Of a stretch of 64,000 bases of DNA, positions 1-11,731 are shown one piece after another. Source of the DNA: Vesta saturnalis (taxonomy: Eukaryota > Arthropoda > Insecta > Coleoptera > Lampyridae); contig JARFJB010000928.1 of the NCBI GenBank assembly GCA_036346205.1, positions 1,611,001-1,675,000 on the forward strand. The letters run 5' to 3'. Below the pieces are notes generated by a model. That model had not been told where the DNA came from, made no database searches, and saw only the letters and a list, made by a program, of their open reading frames with translations. The position numbers and the translations under genes are program-made. Numbering within the stretch: position 1 is the first letter of the stretch; each line of letters begins with the position of its first letter.

Positions 1-2131
1 CAAATTTTATTTCGCATATAATTTAATATTTTGCATTTTTACCACATAAACATTTATTATCCATATGTGCACCTATAAACGCATAAATGAAACATATTTT
101 GCATAATTGTTTTAATATTACGATGCGTTCTGTTGTTTTCGTTATTTTTGTTACGGTGTTTGGTCGAAATTGGCAACGCAGGAATACTGAGAACAAAGGC
201 GGCAGGCGGGTGATTCACCAATGTAAGATATCATTGACAGGTCACCACTAACCACTTTGAATAAACATATACCTAAGAACAGTATTCGCTAGACGCTTTC
301 ACATGCTACGCGATAATTTACCAGTGTCTGAAGTTAAATTACTTAATTAATTTAAAATAGTATATATAGTGTATTCCTTAATATAAATATTGTAATATTA
401 CTTTCTTGTTACTTGACTGCAAGTAAATATGCCAAAAGTTGCATCTTCAAAGCTGATTTACTTAGGATATGGATAAAAGGCTCCAAGCATTTGTCTACTG
501 ATGGGAAAGTTGTTTACTACAATGCCTGTTCAAAACAGGTGAGTTTCAATTTGTTAATTTTGGGAATGAAAATGGCAATTTTAAAAATTAATAATGTTTA
601 CTGAGAAGCAACTTTCGTTCAATCTCGAAAGTATGACGCTCTACTTAGTCCTAAAAAAGCAAAATTTAATTTGTACGTAAGTGTGCTGTACGCCAGTTTA
701 TTTTTTAGGTTTCCTCAAACCAAAAATTTCAAATTGACCAGCATTTATCCACAAATTTTATTTGATTTATGCAATGCAATGGCTCAATCAAACATACCAT
801 GGAATAAATTGAAACAACCAGCGTTTAGGGCGTTTTTAGAAAAATAGTGCGATCGCCATATACCCAGTGAATCAACACTACGTAAAAATTATTTACAGAA
901 CTGCTAGCAGGCGCGCATAAATAGAATTAGAGAAAAAATATGCAACAATAACATTTACTTTCAAGTCGATGAAACAACAGACGCGTGTGGACGTTATGTA
1001 GCCAATATGCTGGTTGGGATATTAAGTGAGTCAGAACCTCCACAATCTTATTTAATAAACACTGTGGCTTTAGAAAAAACCAGTCATTCAACAGTAGCTC
1101 GCTTTATTAACGATAGCCATATCCAGTAAAATCAGAAAATATAAAGTTAATGTTGTCAGATGCCGCAGCTTACATAATTAAAGTCGGACAGGCTCTGCAA
1201 GTTTTTTACCCAAATTTAACCCATTTTACATGTATAGCACATGGCTTGAATAGATTGGCCGAACTAGTGCGCTTAGAATACTCAGATGTAAATAATTTAA
1301 TCAATAATGGGAAAAAGGCCTTTTAAAAGCTCCTTTACGTATTCAAAAATATCGACAAATGGCTCCATATCTGCCTTTACCACCCGAGCCAATTATTACA
1401 AGATGGGGTACGTGGCTTAATGCTGCTATGTTTTATGCGGATAACTTCCAACAAATTAAAAATTGTTTCCTTGCCTTTGACGACGAATCCGCAGCACTCA
1501 AAATTTGTAAGGATTGTGTTTCGGACAACAAGGTTTTGCAACAGTTAGCTTTTATAAGAGCTAATTTTTCTATGTTAACAACCGCAATTAAAGATTTGGA
1601 AGCCATACGGTTGCCCTTGATTAATTCCTTTCAAATATTAGAGAAAGTAGTTGAAACTTTGAAACTAATCCCAGGCAATGTAGGTAACAAAATAACAGCG
1701 ATAGCATTTTACTTCGAAATCCAGGATATGTACAAATGAATAAAATTTGTAATATTCTAAAAGGGCAAACTGAAGATATTGAAGACATCAATCCTGAAGA
1801 CATTGCTTCAATGAAATATGCTCCCATTACTTCTTGCGACGTTGAGCGGTCATTTTCTGCTTATAAAACCGTACTTACCGACAAACGACATAATTTTACT
1901 ATGAAAAATCTAAATCATATTTTAGTCCTTTACTGTAATTCCAATATTTAATTATTTTTATCATGATATCATATTGTATATAAACTGTACTGTATATAAA
2001 ATAGTTTGTTCAGTGCTGTACATTTTTTATTCCATATTTCAAAAGAGTTACCACATATATTGGATAATTTTAACACCATAAAAAACACATATTTTGCACT
2101 TTTTTGCTACATATAAATCCGCTCTCTAGTA
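1..2131 (+). mobile_element. decayed hAT DNA transposon (CGGBP1-like family)
   Basis: The coding relic at 411-1951 sits between AT-rich flanks. A candidate right terminus is the stretch around 2100-2131, which reversed reads CTAGAGAGCGGATTTAT and then a TGCAAAATATG motif. The left side (1-400) has several TTTTGCAT/TTTTGCATAA motifs, but I could not pair it base by base with the right end and no 8-bp target duplication is evident. The true left end may lie before the window. The coding part is secure; the element limits are inferred. Confidence 0.6.
411..1951 (+). pseudogene. hAT transposase pseudogene, CGGBP1-like with hAT dimerisation tail
   Basis: This is a cut-and-paste transposase relic of the insect hAT family whose N-terminus resembles CGG-repeat-binding protein 1. 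The N-terminal zinc-finger-like part reads STDGKVVYYNACSKQVS (about 500-545). The core follows with FQVDETTDACGRYVANMLVG (about 960-1020), MLSDAAAYIIKVGQAL (about 1150) and HFTCIAHGLNRLAE (about 1225). Next comes PPEPIITRWGTWLNAAMFYA (1384-1440). The C-terminal dimerisation block APITSCDVERSFSAYKTVLT is at 1828-1887 and ends near YCNS. The order matches the intact family, so little is deleted. Frameshifts occur near 720 and 1730, and stops near 847, 906, 1126 and 1325 (TAA in GKKAF*KAPLRIQK). It cannot make a full protein. Codons are AT-rich like the surroundings. Confidence 0.9.
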
Positions 2132-2808
2132 ATAAGTATGAGTCATTTTAATGATAATGCAAAAAAACGACAGTGTGACCTACTGTTGGGTCACGCTTTA
2201 TTCCATAAAATACAAGTGGAACCCACCGCTGGGTCACAAGCCTGACATATTTATTATGACTTCAGTTGCGCTGCACGATGATAAGAGGCAAAACGTGCGT
2301 TTGTCAGAGTACATTGGTTTAGGATACTCAGCGTGTTTCATCTTTCCTTTACTTATTAGTAGTTTTCTGAAACTTGGGCACACTTTGATGTAACACCGAC
2401 ACTTGGGCGTACTATGAAGGTCGGTGAAGAAGATTTCATATTCTATCAATAAGGAATACTTTTGTATTCTGCTGGTAAATAAGGTGTGTGTATACTGTCG
2501 GAAAAAGATTACTGTATATGCAAGTTATTTCTTCTTAACAGATGTCATAACTAAAGGAAAATTTAAGAAAACCTCATACTCCGTAAACTCTTTAAATTAC
2601 AGAGTAGTTACTAATTCCTTTTTCAGACACAGACAGTCTCTCGTAACATTGGTCGCCTATCTTACAAAGGTTTTTTTAGACAACGGTTGTATTGTGAGAC
2701 AATTTAAAAGCTAGTGTGCAACCTTAATAACCCCAAAATAAATAAACTAGCTACTAAGTACATAAATTACTCAACGTATAAATTTAGAAACATACAGTAT
2801 AGATAACA
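2132..2808. other. intergenic stretch, nothing recognised
   Basis: Short open frames exist (for example 2151-2393 + and 2424-2714 +), but their translations show no domain or family resemblance. One local feature is a repeated TGGGTCAC motif with 15 nearly identical bases near 2180 and 2230. It is too short to interpret. Confidence 0.4.
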
Positions 2809-3160
2809 AACACACACACACAAACCCACGCACACGCATACGCAAACGCAGACGCACGCGCACACACACGCACGTACGCACGCACACAATGAAAACAAGG
2901 ACACAAATTGTTCAAACCATAAACAGACAAACACTTAACAAACGACTCAAAGAAACAGCCTTGTCACCAAGTACAGACGCAAACAGTAAAACAAACAAAC
3001 GTTACTTAACTCCCGAATACAAACACCAACTAACAAACTAGCCAGAAAATACACGAACAAGCAAACAAAAGACAAACAAACAAGTGGCACTGTGCTCTAG
3101 CCGCAGACCAAACAACTGACCAGAAAGCTATTCAACAAAACATGCAAATACGCAAACAGT
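2809..3160. repeat. CA-rich, strand-asymmetric simple-sequence tract
   Basis: The tract opens with an imperfect (CA)n / ACGCACACGC array (2809-2890). It then continues for over 250 bases as A/C-rich text built of CAAACAAACAAG-like units. T and G are markedly depleted on the + strand. It has no coding potential. It looks like an old microsatellite that spread and diverged. Confidence 0.75.
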
Positions 3161-3655
3161 CCTGCATTTTGAATTTGGCTTTTGAATGTTTTAAATGTTG
3201 CGTAATAAATATGAGTAACTGCTTTTTTATTGGCACGGAATTTCGTCAGGATTATATAATAAGTATGAGATCTTAAGATAAAAAAATTATTATTTTTAGC
3301 AATAAGTAGTTAAAACAATCTTACGTAAATTGTTATTAGTTTTAATGTAATAAACACATCTTGGTGTAAAAAGAGAAATAGGTTGCAGATATATATGCAT
3401 GTATTATAAAACATAGAATTACCGGTTAAAAAAAGACTCCATATATGTGGACATATTTCTGCAGTGATATAAGAGATGAAAGGTGTCAAATGTTTGTTGC
3501 GAGAAACTGAAAAGGCTTTTATCTTTAAGAGACTAATAAACTTGTCATTATTACTGTCAATTTGGGTAGGTTAAGTTGCCTATTATTTGTGTATTATTCG
3601 AATCACATACGCCTTGCGCCATTATTAGTTTCAGCCTAATGAGATTGAAGTTCAA
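3161..3655. other. AT-rich intergenic stretch, nothing recognised
   Basis: No open frame with family resemblance and no repeat with a visible partner was found here. Confidence 0.4.
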
Positions 3656-3757
3656 ACTAACAATGGGGCTAGGACAGTGTGATTTTGATAGAAAAATTCA
3701 GACAGAACTAATAATGGGGCTAGGACAATGTAATCTTGGCAGAAAATTTCAGATACA
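3656..3757 (+). repeat. two-copy 51-bp tandem repeat
   Basis: The units 3656-3706 and 3707-3757 are about 85% alike and both contain AATGGGGCTAGGACA. In the frame open from 3576 to 3818 they encode a duplicated MGLGQC motif. The encoded peptide matches no family I recognise, and the frame may be open by chance. Confidence 0.7.
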
Positions 3758-3849
3758 AAGAACCTGTCAGAATGATACACACTCGTCATCAGTTATCACT
3801 CCGAAGGATACTGATTAATCTCTTGAAGATAAAATAGTATATTGCGTTC

Positions 3850-3940
3850 GACGTGTAAGTTGATCAATGTTTAGCTAAATTTTGCAGTTTCGGCTGTTGC
3901 CTCGACTGCAAAAACTTTAGTAACGATCAACTTACACGTC
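3850..3940. repeat. 91-bp near-palindromic hairpin
   Basis: GACGTGTAAGTTGATC (3850-3865) is the exact reverse complement of 3925-3940. The complementarity continues imperfectly inward through TTTTGCAG (about 3880) against CTGCAAAA (3906-3913), leaving a short loop near 3890-3903. The transcript of either strand could fold into a long stem. It may be a small foldback/MITE relic or a precursor-like hairpin; the sequence does not decide. Confidence 0.75.
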
Positions 3941-4631
3941 TTACACAATAATCTACTAATAATATTGGTTCTATCATACTGACAGCATAATGTTACAAGA
4001 TAATAAAAATATTCGTATATTGTCAGGTTCTGGATGTAAGCAGGTTTTGTTTGCAAGAAAACGAACATTGACAAACTATTGTTGCAATATAATGATTAAA
4101 GTAGAATTTGTTCTTGCATTTTCACAGCTTTTTATTTATATTATTTACGTATATTGACAGATCTTTTGCAATAAAATAAAGAAAAAAGATTTACGTTAGT
4201 TAGTGAACCGACATGTAAAAAGAAACAAAAATATGATGAAAGGTATTTAGCACTTGGTTTCATAGAATCTTACTGAATGGATTGATGGTGCTGCCAAAAT
4301 ATGCATGAACAGTACAAAGTGCATGGTAGAAAAGAATGCTGAATCACGAAAAAATTTCAACAGCAACCACTGCGTTCCAGGTCGCAAGGACAGTGCTAAC
4401 AGTTAAAATCATTTTTTTTTATTTAGTTTTTATTTTGTTTTCTATTTATATATTTTACAAAACCTTGGCTTTTAAATTCACGGTTTTGAAAACTTATTAT
4501 GATGAAGAAATATACAGTATTTATACTGCTATTACACACATGAAAATGAAGTAAGAACTGAGGTATTTCGATATCAATGACCACATTATTGATTAAGTAC
4601 GTTTACTTAGACTTTAATAGACTTATTTATA
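3941..4631. other. intergenic stretch, nothing recognised
   Basis: An open frame at 4336-4554 (+) encodes a hydrophobic, low-complexity peptide without family resemblance. Nothing else stands out. Confidence 0.4.
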
Positions 4632-4967
4632 AGTTTAAATGGAGTTGGAACTACAGAGAAACCACGTAACTTTCTTCACAGCTGACAAATAGATCCGTGT
4701 TGTTAAACACAAAATAAAGTTCTGGTTTATCAGCATTCATATTCTTGACAACGTTCTAACTATACGAAAAAGTCGGATCGGTGCCATATGAACTGTATAA
4801 TTATTCAATATCTGGAAGATCTACAACTTTCCCTCATCCAGTATTTCCCCGATGAATATAAAAATACCATACAGTTTAAATGGAGTTGGAACTACAGAGA
4901 AACCACGTAACTTTCTTCACAGCTGACAAATAGATCCGTGTTGTTAAACACAATATAATGTTCTGGT
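4632..4967. repeat. pair of 95-bp direct repeats, 241 bp apart
   Basis: Copies at 4632-4726 and 4873-4967 share AGTTTAAATGGAGTTGGAAC through TTAAACACAA and TTCTGGT, with only a few substitutions. The spacer (4727-4872) is unrelated to either copy. The similarity suggests a fairly recent local duplication, or two small insertions of the same element. Confidence 0.85.
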
Positions 4968-5100
4968 ATTGGTTCCATTTGAGGTTACCGCAAAACCCGA
5001 TTTTGTAAGCAAACTACTCTTGCTAAGTTTTAGTATAGTCTAAAAAATTAACATCTGGAGAGGTAAAGCAGGCCAGAGCTAGATCAATAAATATTTTAAA

Positions 5101-5390
5101 ATTGAAAATTGGTTTTTACAAGCTGTCAGTTAAACCAAATCGGTATTTTTGAATTGAAAGTTGGGCTTTTGCAAGCTGTAAGTTAAATTGAACCGCTATT
5201 TTTGAATTGAAGGTTGGTTTTTCAAGCTGTAAGTTAAACCCAACAGGTATTTTTGAATTGAAGGTTGGTTTTTGCAAGCTGTAACTCAAATCAAACCGGT
5301 ATTTTAGAATTTAAAGTTGATATTTGCAAGCTGTAAGTTAAACGAAACAAATAGTATTGAATTGAACGTTGGTTTTTGTAAGGTATAAGT
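5101..5390. repeat. 52-bp minisatellite, about 5.5 copies
   Basis: Units begin with ATTGAAxGTTGGTTTTT at about 5101, 5153, 5206, 5257, 5309 and 5361, giving a 51-53 bp period. Each carries a core CAAGCTGTAAGTTAAA. The same core recurs at 55380-55570, again followed by GATTGATTT repeats, so the array belongs to a dispersed composite rather than being a private satellite. Confidence 0.85.
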
Positions 5391-5394
5391 GTAA

Positions 5395-5530
5395 GTAAGA
5401 TTTGATTGACTGATTTAGTTGAGCTTCATTTGGTTGATTGATTTGTTTAATTGATTTGATTGAGGATGATTTGATTGATTGATTTGGTTGATTGATTTGG
5501 TTGATTGATTTGATTGAGATTGATTTGCGG
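5395..5530. repeat. GATTGATTT short tandem array
   Basis: Degenerate 8-12 bp repeats of GATTGATTTG(G/A)TT follow directly on the 52-bp array. The minus strand has an open frame of SIKSINQINQP type that is only the repeat read in frame, so no gene is called. Confidence 0.85.
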
Positions 5531-5695
5531 ATGATCGACTGTTTTCCCACACCGGTGCCCTCACGTTTAGGGAGAGTACCAACTCTGATTGTCGGTTAGC
5601 CTTATCTAAAAAGTAAGCGGTCGTTCATAGGAGTTACGTATATACAGCGAGAGAATCGTTACCTGAAGGTTATGAAGAATTGTTAGCTCAGATTC
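5531..5695. other. spacer between minisatellite blocks
   Basis: Unique sequence (CCCACACCGGTGCCCTCACG onward) separates two GATTGATTT arrays. No coding potential was seen. Confidence 0.4.
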
Positions 5696-5752
5696 TTGCT
5701 TGATTTGATTGAGATTGATTTGTTCGAGATTGACTAATTTGATTTGATTGTG

Positions 5753-6233
5753 TTTGATTTAATTGAGATTGATTTGGTTAACTGATTTGATCCATTGATT
5801 TGATTAATTGGCTTGACTGATTTGATGCATTAAGATGAGTTAGTATGAATTAAGATGAGTTAAGATGATTTACGATGGATTAAGATGAATTAAAATGAAC
5901 TAAGATGCTTTAAAACGGATTAAGATGAAGTATGCTGAGATGGATTAAGATGAATTAAGGATGCTAAGATGAATTAGGATGAATTAAGCTTGAGCACGGA
6001 TGCTGGGCGATGGACATGAATGAAGATGGATTAAGGATGCTAAGATGAATTAGGATGTATTAGGGTTGAGCACGGATACAGGGGAATGGACTGAAACTGT
6101 ACTAGAGCTTGCTGAGATGAATTAAGCTGAACTAAGATGAAGATGGTCGACAAGATGACCGAAACAGGGATGCTAAGATGAATTAAGATTAACTAAGATT
6201 TTGGTCCTTAGGGATGTTGCTGGGCTCCTTCTA

Positions 6234-6236
<3 letters not shown>
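5753..6236 (+). repeat. left arm of a long inverted repeat made of short tandem units
   Basis: The arm starts with GATTGATTT-type units, then passes into about 400 bp of degenerate AATTAAGATGA(A/G) units. It ends with TTAGGGATGTTGCTGGGCTC and CTTCTACTTA running into (TA)n. The same succession, reversed and complemented, fills 11168-11680. Shared unique landmarks are CACGGATACAGGGGAATGGA, GGGCGATGGACATGAATGAA and GATGTTGCTGGGCTCC, so the two arms are copies, not independent simple repeats. The right arm has an extra insert of about 60 bp near 11515-11580. The structure recalls foldback transposon arms. Confidence 0.85.

Positions 6237-6299
<63 letters not shown>
6236..6299. repeat. (TA)n microsatellite
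   Basis: About 27 uninterrupted TA units followed by GTATATATAC. The tract lies at the inner edge of the left inverted-repeat arm, mirroring the tract beside the right arm. Confidence 0.97.
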
Positions 6300-6301
<2 letters not shown>

Positions 6302-6780
6302 GCTTGTTCCTATGCATAACTATGCCACTAGATTGAAAGTGTCAAATAAATGCAACGTACCACTTGTCAACAAAAAGATTGTATAAAGCAATTGCTTATT
6401 TCAGGCATGAAAAAAATATAAAACATTATCAATGACGTCTTTGATTTTGAGTAATTAACTAAGTTTCCGTATACTAGTTACATAAAGAAAATAAAACGAA
6501 GGTTCAAAAAATGTCAATTTGATTTCAAAGATTTCTTAATATAATCAGATATAAATATAGAGCTATGTTTTCAGTTTAGGTTGAAGGAACTTTGCATCTT
6601 GCCAACAAGGTTTATATTTAGGCGACATTAGATTAATAAAATGAATATATTGTTCTGCTAGCGTAGCATTTTGTAATAAATGATCTCTTTATTTTTTTCT
6701 ATTGATAGTCTATATACATTTGTATATTTGTATCCATATGATTATCTATATCTTCATACATTTTATTTTGAAACCTAAAA
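6300..6780. other. intergenic stretch, nothing recognised
   Basis: AT-rich unique sequence between a (TA)n tract and the terminal inverted repeat that begins at 6781. No recognisable frame. Confidence 0.4.
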
Positions 6781-8394
6781 AATTACTTACTGAGAAAATT
6801 TAACATGTCTGCATTTGGGTAGGCGTTAAACACAGTCGGAATAGCTGTGAATTAGATTGTTGGTGGAGAAGGGTAGGTCTTTTCTGTGCCTTGAATGGCT
6901 CCTGCATTAATTTTGGATATGTTAAAGGAATGTCCATCGTGTACAACATAGAAATTTCGATTGGATAAAAATCTACGGTCCATGAGAATAGTTTTTGGGG
7001 TAAACCATAGGCTGGAAACTGATTAAAAAGTGTAGTGTAGATATATTCCTAACGGAATATATCTCGGAAACTCGATAGAACTGTTCTAGATCTTGCTAAA
7101 ATTGGAATGCATTCCTTCATCGTCATAGCGTTGAAACTAGAGATACCGATCTGTAGTCAGCCTTATAGATCCGTTCTTGAGATCAAGATTTTTCTCACCA
7201 TTTTGACATTAAATGTAACTTTTCTTGTTTCATGAAATATATTTGGTATTATTGGTAGAGTATCATTGAGAGACGAATTAGGTTATTATTTTGAAGGTAT
7301 TCTTTAACGTTTGCTAGAGAAGGGAAGGCTGCATGGGAAAAGTTTTGATTAATTATTTTGGAAAGAGACCAATATTGTTTACTGCTGTGTTGATAAGGAA
7401 CAAGTTTGTCCTTGATGTAAGAGTTTGGATTTCTGGCTTAGATATCTCTAGGAATGTCTTGGCTGAATATTTGTCTGCGTGTGGTTTAGGTTTTATGTAC
7501 CTGATTTATTACGAGCCTAGTCTTTTCAGAAAATTCTGGAAATCAACCAATTGTTTGGATAGTTTCAATACAAAAATCAAGTTGTGATAGATAATGTTGG
7601 CTAATTTATTTGCTACACAATTATTTAAAAACAAAGCATATTACAGTGCCGCATTATATGTATAAAAAGCAAACAAGAAGTGAATTTAAGTATTTTGTCC
7701 ATACAAGCTTCGATGTTTTCTAGTTTGAGGTATATTTTCCATGTTGGACTAAATAAAGCATACTAATTGTTTTATTATGGTTTATTAAGAAAAAAAAACA
7801 ACTTCGGAGTATGCCTTCGTCATATCTGTTCGTCCGTAAATTATATAAAAGTTGATTTGGTAAATAATGATTTGATAAATCAATTAGCATACCATCGTAG
7901 TCATTCTTAATAAGGTGTAGAGTTATTTGCGATAAGGGTGCGGCATACGCTCATTCTTAGGCATCTATAGAGTGTTCATAAAACGGAAGCTCCATTTTTC
8001 CTGCAGTTATATAACCTTTTATAATAGTATGATGCACTGAGTACATCACTAACAATATTTGATAGTTCAGCAAAACTGAAATTGTTTTCTATAAAATAAA
8101 TACTGAAACAACTTGTAAAAACTATTAGTATACAGTCAATATTGACAGAAAATACCAACTAGCTACAAACAGATTAACCATAATGATTTGAAAAAATGGT
8201 TAGAATAATAGGAATTTTGCAAAACCTTCGGTGGTAACTCGCTCATATAAAAAAAATGGTTTATGTAAGAATAGTGTTGCTTTAATCAACAAAAAAGACT
8301 TACCCTTCCCCACCAACAATCTAATTCACACCTATTCAGACTGTGTTTAACGCCTACCCAAACCTAGACATGTTAAATTTGCTCAGTAAGTAAG

Positions 8395-8399
<5 letters not shown>
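6781..8399. mobile_element. 1.62-kb non-autonomous element with ~105-bp terminal inverted repeats
   Basis: The left terminus (6781-6890) reads ATTACTTACTGAG, then TTTGGGTAGGCGTTAAACAC and TAGATTGTTGGTGG, ending GGGTAGGTCTTTT. The right terminus (8291-8399) is its reverse complement with a few substitutions and an extra TAAG. The interior holds no recognisable transposase. The frame at 7333-7587 (+, 84 residues) and others match nothing I know. A perfect 10-bp stem (GATATATTCC / GGAATATATC) with a 4-base loop sits at 7040-7063. Superfamily is unassigned because the target-site duplication is obscured by the adjoining A-rich and TA-rich flanks. Confidence 0.85.

Positions 8400-8461
<62 letters not shown>
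8400..8461. repeat. (TA)n microsatellite
   Basis: Uninterrupted TA units directly abut the right end of the 1.62-kb element. About 80 bp of unique sequence separates it from the mariner element. Confidence 0.97.
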
Positions 8462-8466
<5 letters not shown>

Positions 8467-8539
8467 CAGGTCCGGCAACAATAGCGCCTTCTTCTATACC
8501 TTCCGTTTCATATAAGCTAGATTAATAAAATTTGGTATA

Positions 8540-11003
8540 GGGTTATAGTTGAGTTGTGTGCATATTTTAAAATTATTCACGTGTATACAGGTTGTTTATT
8601 TAAAGATGACCAAACTATAATACAAAAAATGTAAATGGAACACCCTGTATATTATTACTTTTTTGAATTCTACACATTGTTCCTAACAATATATAAAAAA
8701 AATTGGAATTACAGAGATAGCTTTGAAAATGTACCTCCTTAACCGTTGAAAAACAAATGTTATCTAATTTATATGAACAAGTACACAGATAGAGCTTTCT
8801 TATAATGCAAAGAAAATGTCATAATTGCATACAGGGTGTTTACAATTGACTTGCCAATCAGACATGATTCCAACTAGTAAAAGTTTACTTTTTCAAATAG
8901 AACCCCCTGTATATTATTCCGTTTTTGGTTTCTACATATTAACCCTTATCAATTCGATATACAATTCCCTATCCCTAAGTATAGCCATTTCCGAATTATT
9001 TTAAATTATTCAAAATGTATAAGATTATTGGAACATTTCTTAAATAGAAAAAAAACAGTGGATAACAATTGTGTTGCAAATTCAAAACCGCAAAAGAAAC
9101 TAATACACTATAATTAACAAAAATTATTTCTAAAAATACAAAACTAATAAAATAAAAAAAAATAATTTAACGCTAATCATTAGCGATAATGATTTATAAT
9201 AATTGTTCAAAATGTTGTCCGTTTTCTCGGATGCAGACCTGAAGTCGATCTTTAAAAGATTGTTCAACTCAACGCAACAACTCAGGAGTAATGCTATGAA
9301 AAGCCTGTGTTATACGATTACGCATATCTTCGGCAGTGGTTGGTGGTTCCCTATAAACAATACTTTTTATGTATCCCCTTAAAAAGAAATCTATTCTTGT
9401 CAGATCAGGGGACCTAGCTGGCCATCTCACAGGTCCATTTCGCCCAATCCATTTATTTGGAAAGACTCTATTGAGATAATCTCTTACATCTGCAGAGTAG
9501 TGAGCAGGTGCGCCATCATGTTGATACCACATTGAGGCTCTAATATCAAGAGTAATATTTTCTAATAAGCCCGGTAAATCGTTACGCAAACAGTTAAGGT
9601 ACTTCTCACCATTCAAGTGTCCATCAAAAAAGAATGGACCGATGACATAATCCCCAACGATGGCACCCCAGACACTTAAAGACCACTTATGTTGATTATC
9701 GACTTGTCTTAATAAATGTGGATTTTCTGAGGAATAATAATAGAACTTATGTGCATTAACAAATCCATTTTTATGAAATGTTGATTCGTCTGTCCATAAA
9801 ATATTATAAAAAAAATTTGGGTTTTGAGTAATTTTTTATCTGGCCCAGTTACAAAATCTTACTCGATGATAGAAGTCTGCACGCCCAATTCTTGGTGTAA
9901 CTGAATATGATAGGGATGTGAGCGATTCTTCTTTAAAAGACGGCCTACTGATCTCTCACTTATACCAACTATTTCACTTATGTCCTTTTGGCTTCTGTGA
10001 TGATCATCTTCGATGGCGAGAAGGTTTAACACGTTCATGTTTGGAGTAATTGGCCCATGAAGTTGCAATAAATCTACTCATAACTTTCTGAAACGATCTT
10101 GCGTTTGGATGTCTTCTATCTGCATATCTTTCAGCATAAATTCTGCTGGCCAATAAACAGTTTCTTTCTGCAGCACCCAACACGAATATCATATCAACTA
10201 AAATCTTGATTACTAACAATAACACTCGCAAATGGTTAACTACAGTTTTATTTATTTACGTCAAACATTCAATTTTTATAAGAAGCACACTTGATTTTAG
10301 AATTTTACTTGAAATTGAAGTTAATATTTGTCAAATTCTTGTTAACATGCCATGCCTCCAGTACAAAAATTGTAATTGTAACTGTTGCGTTTTTTAATGT
10401 ATAATACAATTGTTTTATGATGTTCCTTTTTATCTATACGAGGCCATAGATTTAAAAATGTCTCAATAATCTTATACATTTTGAAAAATTGAAAATAATT
10501 CGGAAACGGCTATATTTAGGGATAGGGAGTTGTATGGCGAACTGACAAGGGTTAATATGTAGAAACCAAAAATGTAATAATATACAGGATGTTTTATTTC
10601 AAAAAGTAAACTTTTACTAGTTCGAGTAATGGTTGATTGACAAGTCAATTATAAGCACCCTGTCATTTTCTTCACATTAAAAGGAAGCTCTATCTGTGTA
10701 CTTATTCTCATATAAATTAGATAACTTTTATTTTTCAACAGTTAAGGAGGTACATTTTCAAAGCAAACTCAGTAATTTTAATTTTTTTTTTAGAAAAATC
10801 GAAATACTCAAAAACAGCTATATTTAGGGATAGAGAAATTAATTGCGAATTTTTTAGGAACAATGTGTAGAATTAAAAAAAGTAATAATATATAGGGTGT
10901 TCCATTTAAATTTTTTTATAATAATTTGGTCCTCTTTAAATAAACAACCTGTATTCGCGTGAATAATTTTAAAATATGCACACAACAAACTATAACTGCA
11001 TTC
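8540..11003 (-). mobile_element. mariner-type transposon with long inverted ends
   Basis: The flanks at about 8540-8960 and 10540-11003 are inverted copies of each other. Landmarks shared in opposite orientation are GTTGTGTGCATATTTTAAAA, TACAGGTTGTTTATTTAAAG, GGAACACCCTGTATATTATT and TCTACACATTGTTCCTA. The element lies between (TA)n-rich DNA on both sides, in keeping with the TA target preference of the Tc1/mariner superfamily. The inverted ends are unusually long (roughly 400 bp) and contain inner copies of the ACACCCTGTATA terminal motif. This may reflect nested or duplicated termini. The transposase relic lies on the minus strand in the middle. Confidence 0.85.
9269..10205 (-). pseudogene. 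mariner transposase pseudogene (DD41D spacing)
   Basis: Reading leftward from about 10205, the N-terminal helix-turn-helix part begins VDMIFVLGAAERNCLLASRI and YAERYADRRHPNARSFQKVM. A second DNA-binding part follows with GISERSVGRLLKKN (about 9925-9965). The catalytic region has ILWTDESTFHKNGFVNAH (about 9745-9805), WYQHDGAPAHYSADVRDYLN and WPARSPDLTRIDFFLRGYIK (9380-9530). From the Asp of HDG to the Asp of IDFF there are 41 residues, which fits the DD41D mariner group. The C-terminal 200 or so residues are open. Frameshifts near 9840-9880 and 10050-10070, plus loss of a start codon in frame, make it inactive. The acidic residues themselves are kept, so decay is recent relative to other relics here. 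Confidence 0.92.

Positions 11004-11679
<676 letters not shown>

Positions 11680-11728
<49 letters not shown>
11680..11728. repeat. (TA)n microsatellite
   Basis: About 24 TA units at the outer edge of the right arm. Confidence 0.97.

Positions 11729-11731
<3 letters not shown>

Noticed and set aside
5338..5550. Minus-strand frame rich in SIKSINQINQP
   Set aside because: It is the GATTGATTT repeat read in frame.
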